DNA of 64,000 nt from assembly GCA_905183005.1 (NCBI GenBank), contig CAJJDO010000026.1:485717-549716 (forward strand), in the 5' to 3' direction. Positions within the stretch are counted from its first letter, which is position 1; each line of letters opens with the position of its first letter. Positions 27,514-38,789 of this stretch are shown piece after piece. Made by a program: the position numbers and the translations under genes. The notes beneath the pieces were generated by a model. It was not told the DNA's origin. It did not search any database and was given only the letters and a program-made list of their open reading frames with translations. The DNA comes from Paramecium pentaurelia. Taxonomy: Eukaryota; Ciliophora; Oligohymenophorea; Peniculida; Parameciidae.

Positions 27514-29135
27514 TCATTATAAATGTTTTTTTAGACCAGTTTATTCTACTTAATTCAAGAACTCTTATTTTAATGCGAGACCAATCTAACCAATATCATT
27601 TTCTGATCCATTATATAATACACAATTATCAAACACCAAAATAATATCATTATAGAATTCTTTACAATTTTTATATTGATTTGTATTTAATTTTTGCTAT
27701 TTAATATTATTATAATACCTTAATAGTTCCAAAATCCATAGGTTTTTTAACAATATCATAATAATCATTTATTCCATACTTTTTCTAATCAACAGGATTA
27801 TGAAATAATTATGCACCTTTTGCTTTCCATAATATTTATAACACTTTTTTAGCTACTTTTTCCCAAAGTTCATCATCCTTAATAGAATTCAAAACATTGT
27901 CATCTATTAAATCATCAGCATTTATTATTAAATTAGCTATTTAAGGGTATTATTATTGAAATCTAGCAAATTCAGATTAAGTAACTTCTTAAAGATTACC
28001 ATATTCATCAGTAAACATTAATTTATATGCTTATTTTGGTAAATCCTTATTTTTCTTCTTTTATTATTTTTGTTATTCTCCTTTACTATTATCATTATTA
28101 TTATAATTAGAATTTTGTTTATTATCATCTTTACTTTTTCCAAAATATGAATTAAATAATTCTATCACTTCTTTTCTTTAAAATCTCTTTGCAAAGAATT
28201 AAGCTGTTTTTTTATGTTAATCCTAATGATTTGGATTACAACCATTCTATATTAAATAAATGTTTTTACGTCTATTAAAATTTTACATATTTCAGCATTT
28301 CCTTCTCTAGCTGAATAAAATAATGCTGTTTGATTTGATAGTGTGTCAACTAAATTGACATTGGCTCCTACTTAAACAAGTCTAATATCAAATATTTTAT
28401 ATATACCTAGTTACAATATCAATTTTATTATCTCTAGCCGCATAAAATAATGGTGTTTATCCATATTAATCTTGATCATCTATATTAACTGCATTTTAGG
28501 ATAATACAAAATCAAGTAATTTTAGTTTACCATCTCTACATATGTAAAATAGTATTGATTATTTTAATGAATCCTTAAAATTTAAATTAACTTTAAAATC
28601 TGTCAATAACGATAAAAATTTCAATGCCAATCCTTCATTATCATATTACACCACAATATAAGAACAAATCTATTTACTTTGTGAATCTATTACATTCACC
28701 AAATCCATTTCTTTATACTATTCTAAAAATATTCATTAAAACTTCTTACATAGTAAATTCACTACCTTTTCATATTCTTAGCCTTTTAAAAAGCTTTTGA
28801 ATTCATCATAGATTTATTATTATTATTCTTAAGTAAATTTTTGTTAATTCCAATCTTACTCTATTCTTTATGGAATAGGTTACTATGGTTGAGTAGGGAA
28901 TCTATAAGTAGGAATATTTGGAACCATAATACAAAGCATAAACTAATTATAATCTATATACTTAATTACTTTTACTTATTTCATCATCATTAAATTTGGA
29001 TAATACATTGTTTATTTACATTTCATTGTAATTCATAGCCTACAAAATAGTTATCAAATCAGTCCTAGTTATTTTCCCATTTTTTTAGAATTTTTAAAAA
29101 AAGGCATCATAGGGTTATACATACATGTATTGCAT
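27514..29135 (-). CDS. EF-hand, ankyrin and bromodomain protein (501 aa)
   Basis: The bromodomain is clear: HNPVDQKKYGINDYY, KKPMDFGTIK and the acetyl-lysine-pocket Asn in DNCVLYNGSENDIG, split by a 22-nt intron (27697-27718). Upstream are ankyrin repeats (YGQTPLFYAARDNK, TALFYSAREGN) with introns of 27, 25 and 23 nt. The first exon encodes an EF-hand-like segment (KNGKITRTDLITIL). It joins in frame only through an unusually short 19-nt intron near 28940-28958. A 19-nt intron is also needed in GUF1, so the length is plausible. If that splice is wrong, translation could begin at the ATG at 28939 instead. Likely a nuclear reader of acetylated histones. Confidence is high for ankyrin-bromodomain, lower for the EF-hand exon. 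Confidence 0.82.
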
Positions 29136-29289
29136 ATTTATATATGATAAATATTATAATTGATATAAAATATAACATAATAATTATGTAATATTTTTGA
29201 TCTCATTTTCAATACAAAATTTTTATATTGAATATATTATACAAATATTAACAATAATTAATATTAAACCTATAAATAAATAATCAATT

Positions 29290-29826
29290 TCATTAAAGTG
29301 CAAATGACTTTGAACTTGAATCCCATGGTTGCAATCTATCTGAAATATTAGGTTCAGGATTAGGTTCTGTATATATATCTTACTTTGGCAATGAATGACG
29401 ATATTTTAACTTTTAAGGTTAACGATCTAGACAATTAAGTTTAGGAAGAAAACAATCTTTTACAGTTTCAATTTATCTACCCTTTATCTCATCAATTGTA
29501 TTAGAGTATTTCTTTCGAATTTCTGGTTTATCTTTTACTTTTCTCTTTATTATATTATCGATATATGATTGATATATTGTATTTCTTTTTGGAATATTAT
29601 TAATAACAAAAGGAGATGGATTAAGTTAATGGATATTTTATCTTTTTATTATTTTTGATGGAATTACAGAAAGTTCTATATTTTTTGAAGGGGATGATTG
29701 AGTATTAATACGATATGTGAATATTGGAAAAACCTATCCTTTATTGTTCTGTTTAATTAAGCCTTTCTTGACAAAGAATTAAAAACTTGGCTCTTTATAA
29801 ACTAAATGTTTTTCTTTTGAAGCCAT
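29290..29826 (-). CDS. Hypothetical basic protein (178 aa)
   Basis: Uninterrupted 178-residue frame beginning MASKEKHLVYKEPS. It is rich in Lys, Ile, Pro and Ser (IPKRNTIYQSYIDN, KVKDKPEIRKKYS) and contains the motif NPEPNISDRLQPWD. No domain, signal peptide or membrane segment is seen. The style resembles basic, disordered microtubule- or basal-body-associated proteins of ciliates, but that is only an impression. It lies 155 bp upstream of the EF-hand/bromodomain gene on the same strand. Confidence 0.65.
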
Positions 29827-29962
29827 AATAAAAAGAAAATATTAATAGCTTATATTTAAATTATTTCAAACAATATTTAGACCTATTATCATTCAATAAC
29901 ATTGTTATAGAAAATTATTTTAATATAATTTTGCAAAAATCAGTAAGCAGGATAAGAAAAGA

Positions 29963-30490
29963 ATGAATAAAAAGTAAAATAAATAAAATATTGGACTATC
30001 TAAAACTAATGATTTTGCTATATATCAAACTAAATTTGATAAATATACCCAGTAATTTTGAGAAGCTCTTAACAAATTTTAGATAAGTAAACTAAAACCT
30101 GAAATTGTACAGAGAGTATCAATTTAAGCTTATAAAGAAAAATTTACGCTCATACTTAGATATCTCAAAAGAGAATAGAATAATAGCTGTAAATAATATA
30201 AATACTATAAATAAATTGATGAAAGGATGCTATTGTCAAAATAATTAAGTTATTGATAATTTAAAGATTATCTAAATATTTAAAGTAAATAATATCTTAG
30301 ACAAACCTTATATGAATGTGTTGATAATGTAAATAATTATCTAACCTTATTTAAAACCTTATAAAAAAGTAACTTATGAAAAATTATATAATAAAAAGAA
30401 AATAATATACAAGAATTATTTGAAAATTATACACAGAATCCTTGGATTCACTATATAATTCAAAGAGAGAAAGAGTTATTAAATAATTGA
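29963..30490 (+). pseudogene. Small coding frame with three internal TGA codons
   Basis: One frame of 176 codons from ATG to TGA reads like protein (RVSIQAYKEKFTLILRYLK, QELFENYTQNPWIHY) but contains TGA at 30059, 30254 and 30377, codons 33, 98 and 139. Multiple-of-three introns could remove them: 36 nt from the GTAA at 30052, an 18-nt GTTA...AAG, and 30 nt from the GTAA at 30370. The first is longer, and the second shorter, than any other intron here. A splice with a normal TAG acceptor shifts into another open frame that looks less protein-like. It is either a decaying gene or a gene with unusual introns. Product unknown. Confidence 0.4.
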
Positions 30491-30637
30491 TTATTTTTAG
30501 AATATTTAATTTATATATAATTCTCTATTTTGTATACATCAATATACTAAATTTATTTGATTGTTTTGAAGTTCAAATACCTTTATTAATTAATATTAAA
30601 ATAATCAAATAAGAATATATACAATAAAATAAATATT

Positions 30638-31581
30638 ATGTATTCTAAATAAGCAACAATCTCAAAATCTTAGAACTTAAAATCCAAACTGTCAATTAAG
30701 GATACTATGTCAAATTCTCATTAAATTCATAGTCAACCTCAATCTTCTAAAGGTTAAGACAATCTAAAATATGAAGTATATTTGATTTAATTTAGAATAA
30801 ATAAGATTGTAATCAAATGAAGAAGAAACTTTTCAACATTTTGGGTAAGAATAGTGAATCACATAAAATATTCAAAGTCTCACCAACTAACTCACTTAAA
30901 CAATAATATTTCGTATCTGCATCTCTATAATAAAAATCAAAGGGAACTATGTTAAAATGCAATCATACAACTGAAAATAATGATTCTCTCTAAATTAATA
31001 AGTGCAATGCTTTGAAGTTACTAAAATCTAATAAACATAGAGATATAAATAAATATAATGAATTCATATCAAATAACAATTTTGACATGTAAAAGTAATT
31101 TGGAAATTTTGTTCGATCTATTGATGAAATTTAAGCTGATTAATTACCTAAATAAAATACTGAAAGAAGTACTTTAATTGCACTATTTGAGAAACTTAAT
31201 GAAAAGGATTAACAATAATTTAAGCCAAAAAGATAAACACAATAAAAATCAGAATCATATTCATTTAAGTAATATATAGAAGGTGAATTTATTGATTTTA
31301 GATAAAGATAAAAAAACAAATGCAATTTTTCAAACAATTCATCAGGATAATTAGTAAATCCAAATTCAACAACAACATAAATACATCAGAATCCTTAAAT
31401 ATCAATTGAATAGAAAATAAAAATAGAAGAGAATTTATTAACAATTATAGATAAAACTAAATAAATTTTATTAAAATATTAAGCAAAATTGAAATAGAAT
31501 GATTATGAAAAAGATGTATTAATATAAGAAATTTAATATTGGAAAACTAAATACTTAAAATGTAAACAATAATAATTTTGA
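30638..31581 (+). CDS. Hypothetical Ser/Gln/Asn-rich protein (307 aa)
   Basis: One 20-nt intron (30776-30795). The 307 residues are mostly low complexity, rich in Ser, Gln, Asn and Lys (MYSKQATISKSQNLKSK). Helical Lys/Glu stretches occupy the last 60 residues (KIKIEENLLTIIDK). No domain recognised. Such disordered proteins are common in ciliates. Codon use and intron form match the neighbours, so I take it as a real gene. Confidence 0.65.
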
Positions 31582-31635
31582 ATTTTTTATTTATGTATTA
31601 AAATTTTGTAATAAAATTATCATCATTTACTTTTC

Positions 31636-32326
31636 ATGAATAACAATTCTGAAGATAAGAATACTGAATTTTAAGAAGAGCCTATGACAGAAGAAGAAAG
31701 ACAATTTGCTGAAGAATTGGATTAAAAAATTTAGAATGCATAACAAAAATTGGATTAATTAGGATTAACATAAAGTAGATTGAATTGGTTGTAAGATACT
31801 ATAAAAAAGAGATAAGAAGAAAATCCATTAACAGAAGAAGAAAAAAAAGAGAAATTTTAATAATTGGCAGATAAAGCTATTGATATACCTACAATTGATA
31901 GATAAGGCAGAAAGATTTTTACATTAGAAGAGACTTTAAATAATTATAATAATGCTTGGGGATTATTAAAATATAGAGAATTACCAATTTGTTGGAGTAA
32001 TTTAAAGGATAAAATAATATTCACATTACCTATGACATTTATGGCTGCATATACTTATGAGGCTATGCAATTAAAAAAGATTAATTTAAGTTTGAAAGAG
32101 ATGAAATTTAAATTATTAAGTAGAAGTTGGGGTGTATTCTTTATTCTTGGAACAACTTTTTGTATAATAGATTCTCTATATTTTGATGATTTTTGGTAAT
32201 ATATTGAAATGATATAAATATAGTGATATCAAATCTTATCATTATTAGACAAATGATAGAAAGAAATTAGCAAGAGAATTAAGATCACAATTATTGAATA
32301 AACCAAATAAAAAGGATCAAAATTGA
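31636..32326 (+). CDS. Small membrane protein of unknown function (220 aa)
   Basis: One 28-nt intron just after GATTTTTG (near 32199). Residues 1-110 are acidic, then helical and Gln/Glu-rich (MTEEERQFAEELDQ). Two hydrophobic segments follow, IIFTLPMTFMAAYTY and WGVFFILGTTFCIID, joined by a short basic loop, then a basic tail (RKKLARELRSQLL). The compact two-pass shape with a basic tail fits an organelle inner-membrane protein, possibly mitochondrial, but no family is recognised. The gene ends 23 bp before the GUF1 start. Confidence 0.7.
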
Positions 32327-32349
32327 GAGTTGTGTATAATTTAATTGTG

Positions 32350-34241
32350 ATGTTAAAATATATTTTTAAAAATTCAATTACTTCCTTTCATCTCTTATCT
32401 AAATATCAAATAAGCATAGATAAGATTCGGAATTTTTGTATAATAGCTCATATTGATCATGGAAAATCAACTTTAGCAGATAGATTTCTTGAAATTACAG
32501 GAACAATAAGTAAAGGAAAACATGAATAATATTTGGATAAATTGGAGGTTGAAAAAGAGAGAGGAATCACTGTTAAAGCATAATCAGCAGCTATGTTTTA
32601 TACAGTTAATGGAATAGAGGTAATATATATATAAAATAGTATGAATTTAGTATTTATATAATTTGATTGACACTCCTGGACATGTTGATTTTACATATGA
32701 AGTATCACGTTCAATGAGAGCTTGTGAAGGTGCTATATTATTGATTGATGCAACATAAGGTATTCAGGCATAAACATTATCTAATTATATTTTGGCAAAG
32801 AAGTAGAATTTAAAGATTATACCTGTAATTAATAAAATAGATATGACATCTGCAAATACTGATAGTGTAATATAATAACTAGTTGAAAAATTTGATATGA
32901 ATCCAAATGAAATATTTAAAGTATCTGCTAAAAAAGGAACTGGAGTTACAGATTTATTAAATAATATTGTTACATTGATACCTCCTCCATAAGATCATAA
33001 AGAGCTTAAATGTTTTTTGATTGACAGTTGGTATGCTAGAGATAAAGGAGTTGTATTGTTAATATTAATGAAAGGAGGTTATCTAAAAAAAGGAGACTAA
33101 ATCTTATCTTGTGCATTCAAAAAGAAATATGATATTTTTGAAGTATTAAAATGTATTAAATTAGGTAGGAATATAAAGTCCAGAGAATGTCCCTTAGGAA
33201 AAATTGGAACCAGGTTAGGTAGGATATGTAATAACAAATATGAAAGCAGCAAATGAGGCAAGAATAGGAGATACATTTAGACATCCTCTATCTAAAACTT
33301 TGCCTGAAGCAGGTTTTGAATAAGTTAAACCATTGGTTTATTGTGGTATTTATCCAGAAGATCCAGATGATTATGCTGAATTAAATAAATCAATATTCAA
33401 ATTAGCATTGACTGATCCAGCTGTAATAATACAGAAGGAGAGTTCAGCAGCATTAGGAAATGGATATAGATGTGGTTTTCTTGGAGTTTTACATATGGAT
33501 GTTTTTAGAGAGAGATTAGAAAATGAATATAATTTAAGTGTTTTATTGACATCACCAAGTGTTCCTTATAAAGCAATTTTAAGGAATGGAAAAGAAGTAA
33601 TGGTTGAAAATGCAATAATGGCACCAGATGCAGCTATAATAAAACATTATGAATAACCTATGGCAATTGCAACTATAATGTGTCCAGAAGAGTATAGTGC
33701 AATTATATTTTAATTGTGTGATGCTAGAAATGGTAGATTAGTTGATTAAGAGAAATATGATAAATAAGATAGATTCATTTTTAAATTCCCTTTAAATGAA
33801 ATCATTTAAGATTTATTTGATAAAATAAAAAGTGCAACAAAAGGATATGGATCATTGGAATATGAATTCTGTGGTTTTGAAAAAGCTAACATTGTTAAAT
33901 TAGTAATTCATTTAATGGAAGATCCAGTGGATGCATTATCATTTATGGTACCAGAAGAAAGAGCACATTAATTAGGAAAAAAGATATGTTAAAGATTAAA
34001 GGAAAATATTCCATAACATTTATTTGTTGTATCAATTTAAGCTAAAGTTGGTGGTAAAGTAATAGCAGCAGAGAAAATAGGAAGTACAGGGAAAAATGTA
34101 ACTGCAAAATGTTATGGAGGAGATTATACAAGAAAGAAAAAGTTATTGGATAGATAAAAGGAAGGTAAAAAGAGAATGAGAGAAGTTGGTAGAGTTACTG
34201 TAAGGAAAGATACTTTCATTAGTGTATTCAAAGATGATTGA
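32350..34241 (+). CDS. GUF1: Mitochondrial elongation factor 4 (LepA/GUF1), 613 aa
   Basis: GUF1 is the mitochondrial form of LepA/EF4, a ribosome-bound GTPase that acts in translation under stress. Introns are 32620-32650 (31 nt) and 33165-33183 (19 nt). All G motifs are present: AHIDHGKST (residues 33-41), DTPGHVDF, and NKIDM. The later LepA signatures also fit: KPLVYCGIYPEDPDDY, GFLGVLHMDVF, and a basic C-terminus VTVRKDTF. The first 22 residues are basic and hydrophobic with no acidic residue (MLKYIFKNSITSFHLL), fitting a mitochondrial presequence. Length is normal for the family. It converges on the stomatin-like gene, with stops only 12 bp apart. Confidence 0.95.
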
Positions 34242-34253
34242 AATATAAATATA

Positions 34254-35198
34254 TCATATAATCATAACTTTTGTATGTTATTCATTACCTATTTTATTAA
34301 TGACTTCAAGATATCTAATTTACATAGCTGCTTTAGCACTTAATAATTCAGCAGCCTATTTCATTAATTAAGCTGATTAAACATTAGATTCAGCAATTAA
34401 AATCTTTGCTTATGCAGCTCTTAAAATATAATATATATATTTACCTAAGTTCTGTTGCTGCTTATGCTAATGCAGATTTAATCTTTTCATTTATTTAAAT
34501 GTCTTTTATCATCATTAATTCAATATCTATTCCCCAATCATCTACATGATCATCAACAAATTATTAGATATAATCTTAAATCTCTGTTCTTTTTTCTAAC
34601 ACATCTTATAAGGTATATGCACCAATAACACTTTTTATGGCTGCTAATGTTATTTAAGATATGGCCATTTTAATATCGTAAATGTAAAAAATAGCCTTCT
34701 TTGGTTCCAATACTCTGTAATAGACAGATGCATCAACCATTATAAGAATATTATCTTTTGTAATTACAAATTGTTTTTCACAATCAATCATTTAAGTTCT
34801 ACAATCAATTTTTATTAATTTATCTGTACATGGATTAAAATATTATAAACCTGGAGGCACTAAGATGATTATACAATCCTATACTTGTTTTTACATACTT
34901 TCCGAATCTTAAATATACTCCAACGTAACCCTATTCAATTTTTTTGTATGGATATTCTACAAATGGATTACATGGACAAAATGCTGAACAATTTCCACAA
35001 CATTCACCACAGTTATAAATATAATTTTGATAAGAACCTCCTAAATTTAAATTCTTCTCGTTCTCATTTAAATTCTCTCTAGGATATTTCTATTATGGTT
35101 TATTGTCATTTAAATAAGGATTTATTTTCTCTTTTTCTAATACATCTGGATGAACTTTAGATTGTTAATATTTTTATATTACTTTTAGCAAGTTGCAT
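34254..35198 (-). CDS. Stomatin/SPFH (Band 7) family protein, 288 aa
   Basis: Three introns (28, 25, 25 nt). The SPFH core is clear: EQGYVGVYLRFGKYVKT, MPPGLQYFNPCTD, a central VDASVYYRV strand, and YTLQDVLEKRTEIQ, then the Ala/Glu-rich helix AQAATELRAAQAKILIAES. Stomatin-family proteins form cup-like oligomers on membranes and organise lipid domains. Instead of the usual hydrophobic hairpin, the segment before the core is a Cys cluster (CGECCGNCSAFCPC) that may be multiply palmitoylated. The first exon encodes only about five residues. It is tail to tail with GUF1. Confidence 0.9.
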
Positions 35199-35244
35199 GT
35201 TTTGTAGTAATATATTAATTTATTTATAAACTATTATTATATTA

Positions 35245-36206
35245 ATGAATTTTGAAGATTATTAATATCTCTTCAAATTTGTATTGATTGGAGATACAGG
35301 TTCATTTATTTATAATTCTTAGGTGTTGGTAAATCATGTTTCTTATCTTAATATGTTAAAGGAAAATTCATTTAGGAATATGATCCTACAATTGGATTAG
35401 AGTTTGAAAGTAAATCAATTGAATTTAATGATGGTATTGTTGTTTAAAATTAATTATGGGACACAGTAACTATAATTATTTTAATTAGTCTGGAAGCTCT
35501 TAATTTATGGCAATTTAGAAAACATTTTGTTAAAAGTAATCAATTATCTTTATATCCTTAATTTTAGTGCTGCTGCTGCTATAATATTCTATAAAATAGA
35601 TAGTCAAAACTCATTTAAATCATTAGAAAATTGGATTAATATCCTTAAATAAGTCTCATCTGACATGATTCAAATTGTTATTGTTGCTACACATTAGGAT
35701 CAAGAAAATCAAAGGTCATTTTATTCTTGAATTTAGACAAGTACAAACTCAATAAGGAAGAAATCTTGCAGATTCTATTGATGCCAAATTTTATGAAATA
35801 TCCAATCATGACAAAGATTAAATTGATGGAATTATTAATTCTCTATCTTATAATGTATTACGATTAATCAATTCCAATAAAATCAATCCATTAAACACAG
35901 TATTTCTATGTATTATAATAGCAATATGGAGTTAAAATGAGTAGATAATAAGAATAATAATATGCATCTTAATTAGATAATACTGATGATAATATTGTTT
36001 AACAATAGTCCTCTCCAAATAGGAGAAGTCTAGATATGAAATAAGAATAAAATACGATCTCCCCCAACAAAACAACAGCTTCTCCATAAAGACCAGAATA
36101 AGAAGAAACAGAATAAAATTAATAATAAAATAAGCCACAATTGCAATTAATATTTATTCTGCTACCAATAATAATTGCATATGGATTATATTATATATTA
36201 TTATGA
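35245..36206 (+). CDS. Divergent Rab-like GTPase with C-terminal membrane anchor (279 aa)
   Basis: Five introns of 22-32 nt. The N-terminal 170 residues follow the Rab fold: P-loop GDTGVGKS (13-20), effector region EYDPTIGLEFESK, then WDTSGSSQF where Rabs have WDTAGQE. The guanine-recognition NKxD motif is replaced by THQDQ. The essential switch II Gln and the base-specifying Asn are therefore lost, so GTP hydrolysis and nucleotide choice may be altered or absent. A Gln/Ser/Pro-rich linker of about 70 residues leads to a final hydrophobic segment (LQLIFILLPIIIAYGLYYILL) ending at the stop, in place of prenylated cysteines. It should sit in a membrane as a tail-anchored protein. Compartment unknown. 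Confidence 0.88.
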
Positions 36207-36260
36207 ATAATTGTGTATTAAAAATGTATATTTAATAATAATATTTTTAATCAATAATTC

Positions 36261-38789
36261 TCAGATGAATTCTAAAATATTATTATTAACATCTATGTGC
36301 ATATTTCTTTGTTTACAATTACCCTATACTTATAATTATAAAAATTACATATAGATATTTGTTTAATTCAATACCCATCCAACCTACTATAATTGAATGC
36401 ATTATTGGATTGCTTCTGTGCATTTCTAAAGCATATTTTTAAACTTTATATAATGGAATTGGTTAGAGATTATAATTTTTACATCTTAAATTTGTTAATG
36501 AATGAATGCATCTAACATACAAACCTCGAACTTAGTCATCATCAAAATTTAAGAATTATGGTTTATTTTATGATGAATATTCAGTTGGAGTAGGAACTTA
36601 AGGATTTGTTAAATTCCAATAATTCTCTGTCATTTATTACAATTTATCAATAACATATTCCTATTTGAACACAGAACTGGCATTAATGTTGAATAATTTA
36701 GATATTAAAAGAGTAGTTATCTATATATAGGCTACATGATCCATATTATTAGAATCAAATTTAATTGGTTAAGGAATCTTTTTATATCCAGTCCATACAC
36801 ATTCTAAAGCATCTGTTGGATATTATTTCAATAACTAATTAATCTTAAACTCAAAATGGAATTCATATAATTCTTTTGATAAACTTAGTATTTTATCAAG
36901 AGTTAAATTAAATCCTGGTTTAGATATTCTATTAATTACATGAGCTCTAATATGATAATTATCAACTCTAATAATATTAATATAATATTATACACATCAG
37001 GTTCTTCAAAATTTTAGAGATATGTATTTCTATCCTAAAGGAATTTTTAAAAATCAGTTACAAAACCTACAAAACTATTATCAAAAACTTCCTTTGCCCA
37101 TAAAACACAATGAATTGGAAGATAAGGAAATTTCTTATAAGTATCCTAATCTACATTATATACATTCTTTAAAGTCTCTTAAATTTACAATTATTAATTT
37201 GGTTTTCCAAATTAAGTGTAAGCCTTTAAACCATTTAATATTTAATCAAATAAAATTTTATTATGCTTTTAAGCTTATTATTAGATGAGTAATCTTGATG
37301 TTTAATTATTAATGGCAGAAAAGATGATATCATGCTATTTTACAATGATTTCAGATTTCTCACTGAATTTACTTTTATCAACATCAATGTTCATAGAACT
37401 ACAAAGTTATTATGCTTAATCTTTTGCAACATCAGCTTTGGACATCCCAAGAGTTTATTAACTATTATTATTTAATAATTTACTTAAACCAATAATGAGT
37501 TCCTAAAGTATATTTACGTACAATATCATCATCTAATATAGTAAGTTTTGAATTAGGTTGAGTGCAACACTCCATCAAAGAAAAGAGTCGAACTACTTCA
37601 CATCCAGTTCCTCCACTTCCAATAACCAAAGCATTGAGTGATTACAATTTGATTTTAATCTACTATTCATCATTATCAATATCACTAATAAATTAAATGA
37701 AAGAACATTCTTATGGAGTGAATTTACCAGTAAATTTGACTACTTCCAAACTGCAATAACCTGCCCAAAGACTAATAACTGGATATTTGGTTGTCTACAT
37801 GAATTTGATAGTTTTTTAACACAACTGAACATCAAATTGATCTAAATCAAATGTTTTATATATGGCTAAAGCAATATTAATGATCTCCTATTCATTCTAT
37901 GGTTTTGATGTTTAATCTAACAGTTATAAATTGGCAATGACAGTACTATAAACAACCTTATCCTCATTAGTTTTAAGTGTATTAGGTTTATATATGGTTT
38001 CTGACAATTTTTGAAAATGAAATTTAAAAGGTACTTTAGTTAATTAAACTAATCCACCTGCCAAATATTTATTAAAATGTTATGTATGTTCAATAGAAAA
38101 TTCAGTTTGAGATATTACTTTGATTGGACGTGCTTCTGGTCCATTTACTTATGTCATACCTTCAACATTACTGATTCTTACAAAATCACCAGTCTTATAA
38201 TTATGTGGAATAGATTCATGAATTTTTACTATACCTGGATTTGAATTAGTAATGTTTATAATATGATATGGAAATGGCTATACTCCATCTCTATCAAACA
38301 CTTTGAATCCTTAACCAAAATCTGAAAATTTAATACAGATAAATCCAAATGTACATGTCCATATAACACCTTTATTATACTTTTAATTTTTAGATGCATT
38401 TTAACGCAAGTGTTCACTTACTGCTATTGCAAAATTCAATGATTAAATATCACAAATTATTGTTAAATCATGTTTATCTATTTTTGACAGGATTTCATTG
38501 TCCTTGTAAGACATTTCAAGTGTTTCTATTTATGTAACATTATTTATTTTTAGAAGTTATTCACATTATTTCAGTCTTTGTGATTATGAATCGCAAAGTG
38601 TTATCAATTCAGGTTATTGTGTAGAAATATGTTTGGCAATCTCTAATCCAAGCTAGGATTGTAGTTATTAATTACGCTTGACAGTCCGATGATGATAATC
38701 TTAAGACGTTAGAATTTCTAAGCTGTGGTCTTTCCAAATAATTTGAGTTCCTTCTCCGTCGCCAATTCATCGAATGATTGAATTTACAT
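36261..38789 (-). CDS. Ubiquitin-activating enzyme E1-like protein lacking catalytic Cys (810 aa)
   Basis: Four introns (23, 22, 26, 25 nt). The UBA1 plan is recognisable: an N-terminal inactive adenylation half, a middle module, then VIGSGGTGCEVVRLF and LTILDDDIV of the adenylation domain, the catalytic-cysteine region, and WTGYKKIPQPIKFD. Several key positions differ. The region matching UBA1 PICTLKNFP reads DQDTYKKFP, with Asp at residue 534 instead of the Cys. The NxxR after DxDxIxxS is changed to TLGT. The protein ends at IVGWMGIELNKYL plus 20 residues, so the C-terminal ubiquitin-fold (E2-binding) domain is missing; human UBA1 has 1,058 residues. I infer a pseudo-E1, perhaps regulatory. 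Decay of a duplicate is the alternative, but the frame is intact. Confidence 0.9.

Noticed and set aside
33333..33656. Standard-code open frame inside GUF1
   Set aside because: It is just a piece of GUF1 between two TAA codons that mean Gln; the full gene is annotated instead.
36261..38789. Active ubiquitin E1
   Set aside because: The catalytic Cys position is Asp, adenylation residues are altered and the E2-binding domain is missing, so a plain UBA1 label would mislead.
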